A stretch of 64,000 nt of DNA, from assembly GCF_001540865.1 (NCBI RefSeq), contig NC_033631.1, positions 6,208,392-6,272,391 of the forward strand, read 5' to 3'. The notes beneath the pieces were generated by a model, which saw only the letters and a list, made by a program, of their open reading frames with translations, was not told where the DNA came from and did no database searches. The stretch is from Ananas comosus. Taxonomy: Eukaryota; Streptophyta; Magnoliopsida; Poales; Bromeliaceae. The translations under genes and the position numbers were made by a program. Position 1 is the first letter of the stretch, and every line of letters starts with the position of its first letter. Shown here piece by piece: positions 20,411 through 30,014 of the stretch.

Positions 20411-23400
20411 TACGCGTGACGGAAGCAACAATTTAATGTCAAATTTGATCGGTTCGATATCACGAAGATGGTCGGGTTGATCAGATTGACAAAAAAAGCA
20501 CTTACGCTATGCGTATGCATGCATATCTCCTATTGTTGTAGAAGTCGTCGTAATTGTTGTTGTCGAAGTTGTAGCCGAGTTCAAGAGCAAAATTCCTTCT
20601 TTTTTTCCTTTTTTTTTTGTTGCCGTGTACGGACAGAGGAGGGGGTGCACATGGTGCCCCCTCTGCCAGCAAGCCCAAGGCTACACAAGGGGGAGAGAGA
20701 GAGAGATAGAGAGGAGAGTATATAAAAAAAAAATTTCGCCTTTTTCTTTCTTTTTCTTCTTCTTTCTGTTCTTCTTTTTTTTCTTTTTTTTTTCTTTTTC
20801 TTCTTTTTCGGTTCTCCCCTTTCTTCCTTCCTCTAAAAAAAAATTCTCTCTAGATCCCTTTTTCGAAATTTGGACCTTATTTTATATAGGATTCAAAGAT
20901 GATTCCCATTTGGGAATAATTTTAAAAAAATCAGCTTATTGAGGAAACAAATCTCAATCAACTAATTATACCTCTTTTGTTTTATTTTGAATACTTTCCT
21001 TCTTTTTCTTTTGAATCTTTCCTTTTCCTATTTCCTTCCTTCTATATTTTCAATTTGAATTTTGAACTTTTTTTTCTCAAACAAACCACCTTAAACGGAT
21101 ATCGGACGAAAGAGTTATTGCAATTTTTCTAATAGCCGTTGATACAATCCTGAGCTGCGAGCTAGTTCGAAATTTCACCAATTGTTATGGGCAGTTTGGT
21201 AAAATTACTAATTAAAAATATAACTTATCAATTTAGTTGGTTAACTATTGGTCCAACCATAATTTTTTCCAAGAAAATATTGAGTAAAATTACATAAACG
21301 CCCTTAAGTGGGCTGGTTTGAATGGGAGAAGAGAAAACTCTTCTATTCCCATTCCCTTCTTCTTTTTCCCATTTCCCCTTTCTCTCAATACCCTATTTCC
21401 CCTCTCTTCTACTTAGTAATGAGATGAAGGATTTTTCCTTCAAATTGAAGGGATTTAGGAGCAGAACCTTTGGAGAAGGAAACCCATTTTCAAGTTGAAA
21501 CTCTAGCTAGAGAACAAAGTAAGTAAATTTTCGGTTTTGTGCTTTGTGAGTATCAAAGAATGAATATTTTGAGTTGCATGCATGTTTTTCTATTCTCTTT
21601 GAAGGTCCCAAGCTATCCTTTATGGATTGGTTATAGTTTTTGAAGATTTTATGACACTATATTCAAATATTGATGCCCTAAATTGGGGGTTTTTGCCCTA
21701 TTATGAAATTTTCTTGTGATTTTAGGGTTGGGACCCTAAGAGCCCAAAATGAGATTTTTGATAATTAACTTTTAGTTCTTTCTACTTGAATTTAGGGGCC
21801 AATACATAGTTATATGAATTGCTTTTACTTTTAAGAGGTTTTGATGAGTTAGTTGCATGTTATGAGGTTCCAAAAATTAGGATTTTGATCAACTACAAGA
21901 TTAACCTTTTGTAGTTGATTTTAAGAGTTTAGAATCCTTAAATTGAAGTGTCTATCATGTTCAAATATATTGGGCATGAATGTACGATTGAGCTAAGTTG
22001 TTTAATCAAATTTAAATTTAGTTTGTTAATATTTCGATCAATTTATGCTATTCTCGGGTTGGACTATTCCGGTTAGTTTTCGGAAGGTATAAACATCTTG
22101 TTAAGGTGTCGTTTGTTAAAATTAAGTACCCCAAACCCTTTTATAGAGTTTGAATGAGTTATTTTAAGGTTTTTATCTATTTTTAAAGAGTTATGAGCTC
22201 CCAAAATAGGGACTTTTGTTCTAACCCGAGAATAGAGTATAATAGTCGAAGTGATGGACTTAAATAAGTCTAAATCATTTAAGATTACGAAAAATAAAAG
22301 ATTAATGGAGATACTCATTATTTGTATGTTAGGTACTTCGGGCGTGCATGCCGGAGCTCCTACGGCCGAACCTTCCACATCTTAGATCAGTCTTTTCTTA
22401 TTTTGAGGTGGAATCCTTATCTATAAATGATGAACCTTAGTGGTCCTCTTAGTATCATACATGCATATATATATATTGCTATCGAATGTTCGTAATTCTT
22501 GTTGCGTGTTTAATTATTGTTCTAAGAACTTATGCCATCGTTGTTTATTCTTTGGTTCACAATGCAATGGAAGTTGATCTTATACTCTAGCATATCTCTT
22601 ATTATCATATTGTACTAGTAGAGGGTATGCATTTGTATTGGAAGGTAGCATAATCTTGATTATTTGTTAATTCCAAAATATAACATGATTGTTGGGACAT
22701 TGACCCTATTTGGATTCGCCGCTATGCTTATGGTACTCCCCGGGCCATCTTGGATGGCTCCTTGTGATGTGGGAGTTTGAGTGAGAGAAGGCATGAGTGG
22801 GTTATCGGTGGTGGTCGCTCCCCACGCGGTAAGCCCTTTGCTCCCCGGGTTGAGATTTGGATTACGCATTTACTCGATTGTAGGTCGAGTTGGATTTTTG
22901 TTGGGTCTTTTCTAGTTGATTATGCTTATCCTATGATTTTACCATTTACTTATTGAGTATAGTTGCTATCGTTGATCATAATGGTAGATTCATATGTATG
23001 TTTATTAATCATTCATAATCATTGTTTATCTTTCCGTTGATCACCTACTATTAGGTTAGTGGGAATTATTGTCTCTAGATGAGCTTCCACTGGGAACTAT
23101 TGTTAATAGTTCTCATTATGTGGATATTACTAATTTTTCAGGTATGACCTTTGAGATGAGATCGGGCGAGACGACGACTATAGTTAGATAGTAGCATGTT
23201 GATCGTCTCCATTTTTGTATTATGTAGATCTTATTTTTGTATTTTGGACAATCATTTTGGATATGTATTAGGTCATATTGGGACTATGAATTGTACAAAC
23301 TTGCTACTTGTTAAGTTCAGGGCATAACCATTTAGAAGTTTTATGTATGCTTAAATGGAATGGTATTTTGGATAACCAATCGTTACGTTGGTAACTTTGG

Positions 23401-23559
23401 GATGCTTAAAATTTGTGAATTGTTTATTTAAATTTATCATATTGTAGGGATGTTGATATTAACGCCGGACATACTTAAGATTTCAATCTTAAGTTATGTG
23501 GTGGGTCTGTAGCTGTTTTACCTCTGTGGTGCTCACCGCTACCGGGGTGCTGCAAAGAG

Positions 23560-24140
23560 TATTTGAACCGTTTCAAAATAGCCAAAATCCGGTGCTTTAT
23601 GAGAATGCCAAAATCAGAGTTCGCCAAAATGGCGTTAAATTGTTTGCATTTTAAGATAAAAAGACTATTTTGAAGATAAGTATTTTTCTAACTTATTTGA
23701 TCTAGGTGTTCAAGTTGCCCAATATGAGCAATTTCGGAAGAAAAGTGAGGACGATCGGCTGCAATGGAGCCGATATAAAAATCAAAACAAAGGCAAGGAG
23801 AAATCCTTAATAGAAGAACAGTCAGTTGAAAAAGAGCCGAGCCAATCGAGTGAAAGTGAAGAATCGGCTGATGAAGCCGAGGTATATGCGGCTGGTAAAG
23901 AGCCACTTTCTTCAAGGAGAAATCCTTGATAGAAGAACATTCGGTTCAAGAAGAGCCAAACCAATTGAGTAAAAGTAAAGAATCGGCTGATGAAGCCGAG
24001 GTATATGCGGCTAGGATGATAAAGAGCCGTTTCTTTAAGCCGACCAAGACCAGCGAAACTAAAGCTTGGGTCTCGGCTGTGTCATTGAGCAGTCGATTTG
24101 GCACCAATAGGCATCCGAATGTTCATTCGAAAGACTATTT
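23560..24140 (+). pseudogene. gag: Gag fragment, C-terminal part, with internal duplication
   Basis: It resumes the gag reading cut at 16557. A charged segment YEQFRKKSEDDRLQWSRY lies near 23725-23780. An acidic Ser/Glu-rich segment is then duplicated: CAAGGAGAAATCC occurs at 23794 and again at 23913, giving a 119-bp tandem repeat in which both copies contain ESADEAEVYAA. No pol follows; the sequence runs straight to the PPT. Confidence 0.65.
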
Positions 24141-24149
24141 GGGGGGCAT
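24136..24149 (+). other. Polypurine tract of the gag-only element
   Basis: TATTTGGGGGGCAT immediately precedes the TGTTGATGCC start of the 3' LTR. Confidence 0.7.
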
Positions 24150-24756
24150 TGTTGATGCCAAAATTAAAATTAGGCAGGAACTGTTGAGAAGTGGGATGTA
24201 ACTTCCACGATCATGGCTACACCACTCCCCCCACTATTCAAAACCGACCAATAATGTGGGCTGAGAAGACAGCACTATAAATAGTAATTTCGAAGCCTGC
24301 AATAGAGGTCTTTTCCCCGTGAACAAAAGACCACCTTTATTTCTTCTACAATTTCTTCGCATTTTCTAGAAGTAGTCAACTTGTAATCTTTTACTTTCTC
24401 GCACTTACCATTTTTCCTAGGAGTAGAGTTAAGTTAGATCAACCGAGTCTGTATGCCCTCAGGCACACTCGACCCTTGTACTGTTCTTGCAAGCTAATTC
24501 TAATATATCAAGGCATTCGGCTCATCAGCCGACCTGAAATCCTTTGTTTTCTATACATTTGGCTCATCCAGCCGAACCTATTCTGTAATAGAAGATTCTG
24601 AACTCGGCTGATCCGATCCCTTATCAGCCGAATCGCTTGATCCAGTCGAAGGGCGCAAACTTCGAGGGTCACTAATCGTAGCCGTTTCGCATCCCGACGC
24701 GCTTCCCGAGGAAGATCTTTGACCGGGTCAAAGAAGAGGGAATTCGACACCTAACA
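24150..24756 (+). repeat. 3' LTR of the gag-only element
   Basis: TGTTGATGCC ... CACCTAACA, followed by the CTAAC duplication. The TATA box is at 24276-24283. By eye it differs from the 5' LTR by only a few percent, so the element is fairly young. Confidence 0.92.
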
Positions 24757-24761
24757 CTAAC

Positions 24762-26595
24762 TAAGAAAAATAAAGTTGGATTTCTTTGTTTTCCCCATAA
24801 TTGGAGGGGTTCTGTTACAATCTTACATAATGCATTTTGCAAAACTTAGGAACCACGACCTCATATATTATTTGCAATTAATAGTCAATCTAGGGAGCTC
24901 TGTGCTTTCAAACAAGAAAAGAAAGAAAGAAAGAAAAAAAAAAAAACAGAACTAAGTTTTTTTATTATTGCATTACAATTAGTTGATACGTCCACATGTA
25001 AATCTATTTGATCATAGGAATCAATCCTAAAAGTTCTTATGCTTTCAAACAAAACAATATAAATCAGAGATTTCAAAAATGGGATTGAGTCCAGCTTAAA
25101 GCGAAAAAACATCTATCATAGCCAAAAAACGTCATGGAGAAACCAAAATAAAGTTTCAAATCCATCAGTTTTTCCATAAAAGAATATCCGGTCTTAATTG
25201 TTAACCCAAATTAGAACCTATAGAAACAAATAATTTAATTAGATTGATGATATAAAGAAAAATATATAGATGAACCAATACAAAATGAACATAATTTAAT
25301 AAAAAATGTACCAACTGGAGCTTTACAAAGCTCTCACTACCAGACTGCTAACAAAAACTAATATATATATATGTATACAAACCTAAATTCTAAAATAGGG
25401 ATTTTAAACCCAAAATTAGAGGTAATAGAATAGGAACAAATAGGAAACCCTCTCTAATCCTTTAGCCTTTACCTTTACTACTAATTGATAGTTAACTTGG
25501 AGCAAAAATATTAATGGAACATAACCTTATCAACTAAACCCTAAACCCTCCAACCAAAAAAAACAGAGATGAGAGAGGGGGAAAAAAAAACTTTTAAATT
25601 TGAAGTATTGAAGTTTAATTTTTCACTAACCCTAATAAGTTGGGTTTTCACTAAGTTTCAAAAAGTTATTTGGAATAAATATACTAGGAGAAGATAAAGA
25701 CCATAAAAAAGGAGAAAAATCTAGAAGTTATCTACCTGGTAGTAACTCGAGAGAAATAGAGGTTGAGAAGAAGCATATGGAACCACAAGCTCCCCCAAAG
25801 GTTGCTTTAATCGCTCGAAGACCTAAATACAACACCTTGCTCCTTAGCCATGTATGGTCGCTTAGTTTCCTGCCCAAATATAACACACTACCTCTGATGT
25901 TGATGACTTGCTTCAAATTGTAGGATGAGGAAGGAGGGAGTGGTGGGAGAGGGGAGGGAAAAGATGGCCAAGTTGAGGGAATGGTGGGAGAGGGGAGGGA
26001 AAAGATGGCCAGGTTCAGAAAAAAAACCTCAGGGGGAAGAGAAGGGGTAGGTGAAAAAAGTAGCGCGTAATGAAAAAGAAGGCGCCTTTTTCTGTAGCAT
26101 CGCGCCTTTGGGCTTTTGCGACGGGCCAAATCCAAATTAAGACGACCAAATAATTTTTGGTCGGTACTCTGGCTCTTTTGGCCAACTGAAAGTTTATTTA
26201 TATTTTTTGCACTTTTAGTAACCACTTAAGGAGACTGGTCACCTAAAGTTGGTCACTAAAAAGCCTTTATATGTAATTAGTAGGCTTTCCTACAGTTTGC
26301 TCCACGCAAGGGAATAAATTAATTTTACCGCCAAATTTGAATGTTCTTCTACATTCAACCTTTCATCATTTCTTGAAGGCGGATTATATCTTGTCTCGAA
26401 ACCTTCTATGTATCAAGAACAAAAAGTCATGCATTCATCTACTAAGTAAGCTTCTGCAAATAGCCCTCCGGACAAGGCCTGTTACGCTCATATGACTTTA
26501 AGGTCCCAAGGTACCTAATAAAAAAAAAAAAGATAAAAGATAATTTGATTTGATAAATAAATACTAACATAAAAAATTTAAATGACTACTCTATG
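24762..26595. other. AT-rich intergenic stretch, no gene seen
   Basis: I recognise no coding sequence. A 26100-26290 block has repeated GGTC(G/A)CTAAA- and GGTCACCTAAAG-like motifs of the kind found near CACTA ends, so it may be a decayed CACTA subterminal region. A direct repeat of about 50 bp (GGGAGAGGGGAGGGAAAAGA) occurs at about 25948 and 25988. A minus-strand frame at 25728-26225 has no recognisable domain. Confidence 0.4.
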
Positions 26596-26705
26596 TTTGG
26601 ACATACCATTCAATAGGATACATCCATCGATACTGAACTGGATTGGCAATCTTTGTCTTAGTAACCAAATGGATGACTAAATGCACCATAATAGTAAAAA
26701 AAAAT
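26596..26705 (-). pseudogene. TNP2-type transposase fragment
   Basis: The minus strand reads FTIMVHLVIHLVTK followed by YRWMYPIEW, a short block of the En/Spm TNP2 transposase also seen at about 33020-33110. It is broken just upstream by the SINE at 26722. Confidence 0.75.
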
Positions 26706-26721
26706 TTACCGATTGTCTCTA

Positions 26722-26850
26722 GAGTAAGTGGCAAACGGCTGATTGGTACTCGAGGTCCCAGGTTTGAATCCTAGTTGATTCACATTTCCAGCTAAGTTTA
26801 TTGCGCCTTATTAGGGCACTCGCTACCATTTAAAAGAGCATGCCAGTCAC
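26722..26850 (+). mobile_element. tRNA-derived SINE, copy 1
   Basis: The box A-like segment GTGGCAAACGGCTGATTGG is followed about 30 bp later by the box B-like GGTTTGAATCC (26761-26771). Then comes a family-specific body, CTAGTTGATTCACATTT. The body matches 40950-41094. The 3' end is unclear, with no evident poly-A tail. Confidence 0.7.
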
Positions 26851-26871
26851 AAACCTACTAATAAACAAGAA

Positions 26872-26952
26872 TTGTTCAGCTTTCGTCGTTCATCCTTGCG
26901 TTCTAAAGTTGAACGAGCATTCGGCATATTGAAAAACTGTTTCAAGTTTTAA
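26872..26952 (+). pseudogene. PIF/Harbinger transposase fragment
   Basis: The frame reads FRRSSLRSKVERAFGILKNC up to the stop TAA at 26950-26952. The arrangement RxSxLR..VER.FG.LK is the C-terminal part of plant Harbinger-type DDE nucleases. Only about 27 codons remain. Confidence 0.65.
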
Positions 26953-26956
26953 CATC

Positions 26957-27110
26957 CACTAAAAAAATGTTGATTTGTGGTGACACTTATTTTAGTAACG
27001 CTTGACACAAGTGTTGACAAAAATATATTTTAGCAGCGGTTTTAACTAATTATTATAATAGTTCAATTCTATACCGTTGGTTGTAGTAATATAATGATTG
27101 AGGGATTTTT
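26957..27110 (+). mobile_element. CACTA terminus and subterminal region, copy 1
   Basis: It starts CACTAAAAAAATG, then TTGATTTGTGGTGACACTTA and a TTTTAGCAGCGGTTTT block. It is homologous and in the same orientation as 37926-38080, where the terminus reads CACTACAAAAAAG. CACTA ends bind the transposon's own proteins. Confidence 0.7.
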
Positions 27111-27606
27111 TGTTTCTTTTTATTTTTCTTATTTTTAATTTTAACTTTTTAAAATTTCCAAAGGAATTGGGAAAACTAGATGGAAATGTATTATTGCTAA
27201 AATGGAGCACAGCTTATCTCAAAGCCGCATTGGATTGGGGCTTCAACGGTAATAGAGGGTGAAATTGGGCCCAAAATTATAGATATTTGGACCCATAAGG
27301 GCCGTTTATATGAATTAATGTTTTGGAATAAATAGTTTACATTGATGTAATTTACAGAATTGAAAATTCTATATAAAAGAAAGTCTTAATTTTGTTTTTT
27401 TTAAAAAAAGCCTATTTACAGGAACATGTAATATATAGATTCTAGTATTAGAATAAAAAAAAAGTTATAAAACTAGTGTGAAAGAGTTGGTTGTTAAAGA
27501 GTGAACTTATAAGATTACAACCAATTTTTTATTGTAGAGTTACCATTACTTAAAATTTTTCATTCCAATTAAAACCCAGCCCTAAAGAAATTTTGATCTC
27601 AACTAA

Positions 27607-28178
27607 GGGGGCGTTTGGATTGACGAATTTGTAGATTCAACGTAAGTCAAGTGTAGTGGTGTTTGAGTTTCCCTGAAGTGTGATTATTTTTCTGTTGTTT
27701 GTTTTGACGTAACTCGTACCACTGAAAGTTAAATTCAATCACTTCTGCTGTTTGTTTTGATGTAACTTGGTGCTGGTAAAATTAGTTTTTTGAGTTCCGT
27801 TGTTTGTTTTGATGTAAGTAAGTGGATCACATTATCTCTTAAATATAGTAATAAATTTATCACTATAAAAATTAACCTATTATATAATTAATTTTTTTAT
27901 TATTATTTAAAGATAATCTTAATTTATTATAAATAAAATAATTCTAACCCATTATAAAGAAAGTAGAGTTTAGGTTTTACTGTTTAATAAATTATTTAGA
28001 GAAGGTTGAGTGTGGTGGAAGTCGAGTTCGGTACTTTAGAGCCGGAAGTCGAGAGTAGGTGAAGTGGAGCTCTAACATAACTTGAGTTACATTACATTTT
28101 TCACTTACACCAAAACAAATAACGAAAGTGATGGAACTTGAGTTCCATCACTCCACTTACACCAAAACAAACAGGCCC
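27607..28178. mobile_element. Tourist-like MITE (PIF/Harbinger type)
   Basis: The 3-bp duplication TAA lies at 27604-27606 and 28179-28181. The ends are GGGGGCGTTTG and CAAACAGGCCC. It is 572 bp long. It has several internal copies of TGTTTGTTTTGATGTAA near the left end and inverted TTACACCAAAACAAA near the right. It has no coding capacity. It is absent from the homologous position near 41270. Confidence 0.85.
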
Positions 28179-28181
28179 TAA

Positions 28182-28740
28182 AAACCCAGCGCAAAAAGAA
28201 TTTTTGGATCCCAATAAAACCCAGCCCAAGTGAAAAGGAAAAAGGAAAATAGAATACGATCAAAACCAAAACCCTCCTCCCATCTCTCGCGCGCCGCGCC
28301 CCACCGTCCCCTCCCTCTCTTCACGATCAAATTCCTGTCCTCTCCCCCCCGATACCGATCCCCCTCAACACTCTCTCCGTCTCCGACACCGATCTTCGTC
28401 TCCGACACCGCACCAACCCGCGGGACAACAGAGTTAGTAGTAATCACTTGGTAGTAGTAATGACTATGTAGAGTTCGATATTTAACTTCACATCAGTGTT
28501 TTTGATGCAATTTTTTCTTGATTTTCTCTACTTTTTATGTTTATTAGGCTTTTCTTGATTTTCTCTACTTTTTATGTTTATTAGGCTTCTAGTTGCTTGG
28601 ATTTGGTATTACTCTCCTCGACCCCAGCTCAGAGAGATCTAGGGTTGGGGGTTTCGATTGCCCAATGGAGGAGGTCAGCTCTCTTTGTGTTCGCTTTTTT
28701 TTTAATCACTCTGGAGTTTGGAGTGGACGAATTCGACGAG
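28182..28740 (+). other. CACTA internal leader-like region
   Basis: It is homologous to 41270-41700 in the same orientation. Shared blocks include GATACCGATC(C/T)CCCTCAACA and TAGAGTTCGAT(A/G)TTTA. It is a C-rich stretch followed by TTTTCTTGATTTTCTC repeats. It may be the 5' untranslated region of a transposon gene, but I see no clear protein. Confidence 0.45.
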
Positions 28741-30014
28741 GTAATTGGTGAATCTTCTATCTCATCCTATTGATCCGTAAACTTCAATTTATGTGAATTG
28801 GGTCATGAACTTAGAGACTTCTTCGCTTGGTCTATTCATGCTTAATTAGTTTGATACGATGCATCCAACTTTCTAATAATTGTGTGAACAAAAATAAATA
28901 AGTTATTTCTAATTTCTTCCCAATTCAGATTGGAGTACTCATTGCCTAATCTGGTCAACAAATCTTATCATTATAATTTTCTATCATAGAAATGCATTAG
29001 TTTCCTTCAAAACAACATTAAACAAGGTTTAAGAATCACCTAAGGGTAGCACATTTTATGTTCTCGCGATCCCATTAAACAACATTTGAAAATGCAGTTT
29101 CCCCTGGGATTGCAATTTGACAATAAATTTGAATTATTCTATTCCCGTGAGTAGTCCACTGGGCTATAAGGATATGTGGAAGACCTATATTCTCTATTCA
29201 GATGTTTGAAAAACCTCCATAGCTAATTTTGTTGGGATCATTTGATAGCTTTCTTTATGGCAAATAGCATAAGATTTAAGCTGAAGCTTCTAATTTGAAA
29301 GTCATGCAAAACATACATAGAGGAAGAACAACAAGTTGGAGCTCAGAAACTTACATACTAGTGGCCCACAAGAAAAAAGGTAGGAAAAATGTGCTGAAAG
29401 TAGAAAATCTAGACAATAAATAAACAAGGTTATTTTTCAGGTTTTGCCCTAAAAATTAGAACTATGAAGGAGATTAACCTACTGTTCTATTGGTGGTTGT
29501 GGGGAAGTAAAGCTTATTATCGGTTAAAAAGTTCATATGGTGGGAAATCCGCCCAAATCAAATCAGCCGATTGTGGGATGTTATCTATCACCATTTAGTG
29601 CATATTGTGCTAGTATATTTTCTTTTTTTGGTGATAGTGCAGGAACTTTTTGCCTCTTAAGTATCAAACATTAAAATAAGCTTTGTTATCTCATAGAAAT
29701 TCCATTTTTATTTTTATATACACGCATGCAGATAACCGTTCTTATTGGTACTTATTATTTTTCAACATTGGGCACTACAACTATATATAAATTATTCATT
29801 CAGATCCGAACTTCTCACATGTGAATTAAGTAGTTGCTGCCCATATGACACATTTAATACTCATCCAAACATATATTTTCATAAAATCTAAAATGATTTT
29901 AGTAATAAAAACAAAAGACTTGATAAGATTAGAGGAAGACAAATAGATTTTGGATGAATGGAGTGGTAATATGTTTACCTAGTCTAAAACTTGATAAGAA
30001 AAATTCGAGTAGGT
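28741..30014. other. Non-coding interval upstream of transposase copy 1
   Basis: 28741-29150 has nothing I recognise. From about 29150 to 30014 the sequence is the inverted counterpart of 37030-37890 with roughly 10% divergence. It probably represents intron or leader of the transposase gene. Confidence 0.5.

Larger units (their letters stand above)
16558..23554 (+). mobile_element. 7.0 kb non-coding LTR-like element (giant solo LTR?) with minisatellites
   Basis: It is inserted in the gag of the host element with perfect 5-bp duplications AAGAG (16553-16557 and 23555-23559). It begins TGTAACGCCCC and ends CCGGGGTGCTGCA, so it has TG...CA ends with a short imperfect inverted repeat. I find no second LTR copy, PBS, PPT or coding region across 6997 bp, so it behaves as one solo LTR or a non-autonomous unit. 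It contains four tandem arrays, poly-T and pyrimidine tracts, and a leader-like right third (about 21300-23554). That third has a CAAAGTAAGT splice-donor-like site near 21515. A single LTR of 7 kb is exceptionally long. Confidence 0.8.
14829..24756 (+). mobile_element. Gag-only (non-autonomous) LTR retrotransposon, itself interrupted
   Basis: It has 5-bp target duplications CTAAC at 14824-14828 and 24757-24761, and LTRs of about 610 bp at 14829-15439 and 24150-24756. The internal DNA is only gag-like, in two pieces (15494-16557 and 23560-24140) that a 7 kb nested insertion separates. No protease, RT or integrase is visible and the gag runs directly into the PPT. It therefore looks like a TR-GAG or LARD-type derivative that would need a partner for movement. 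The PBS is not the Met type; a Tat-like Ty3/gypsy origin is my best guess. Confidence 0.85.

Noticed and set aside
25728..26225. 165-codon minus-strand frame
   Set aside because: Pro/Ser-rich composition, no recognisable domain, and it overlaps a probable CACTA subterminal area.
26722..26850. A genuine tRNA gene, because of the box A/B-like motifs
   Set aside because: No cloverleaf can be drawn with paired acceptor and anticodon stems. The body repeats at 40950 and ends in poly-A, which fits a SINE.
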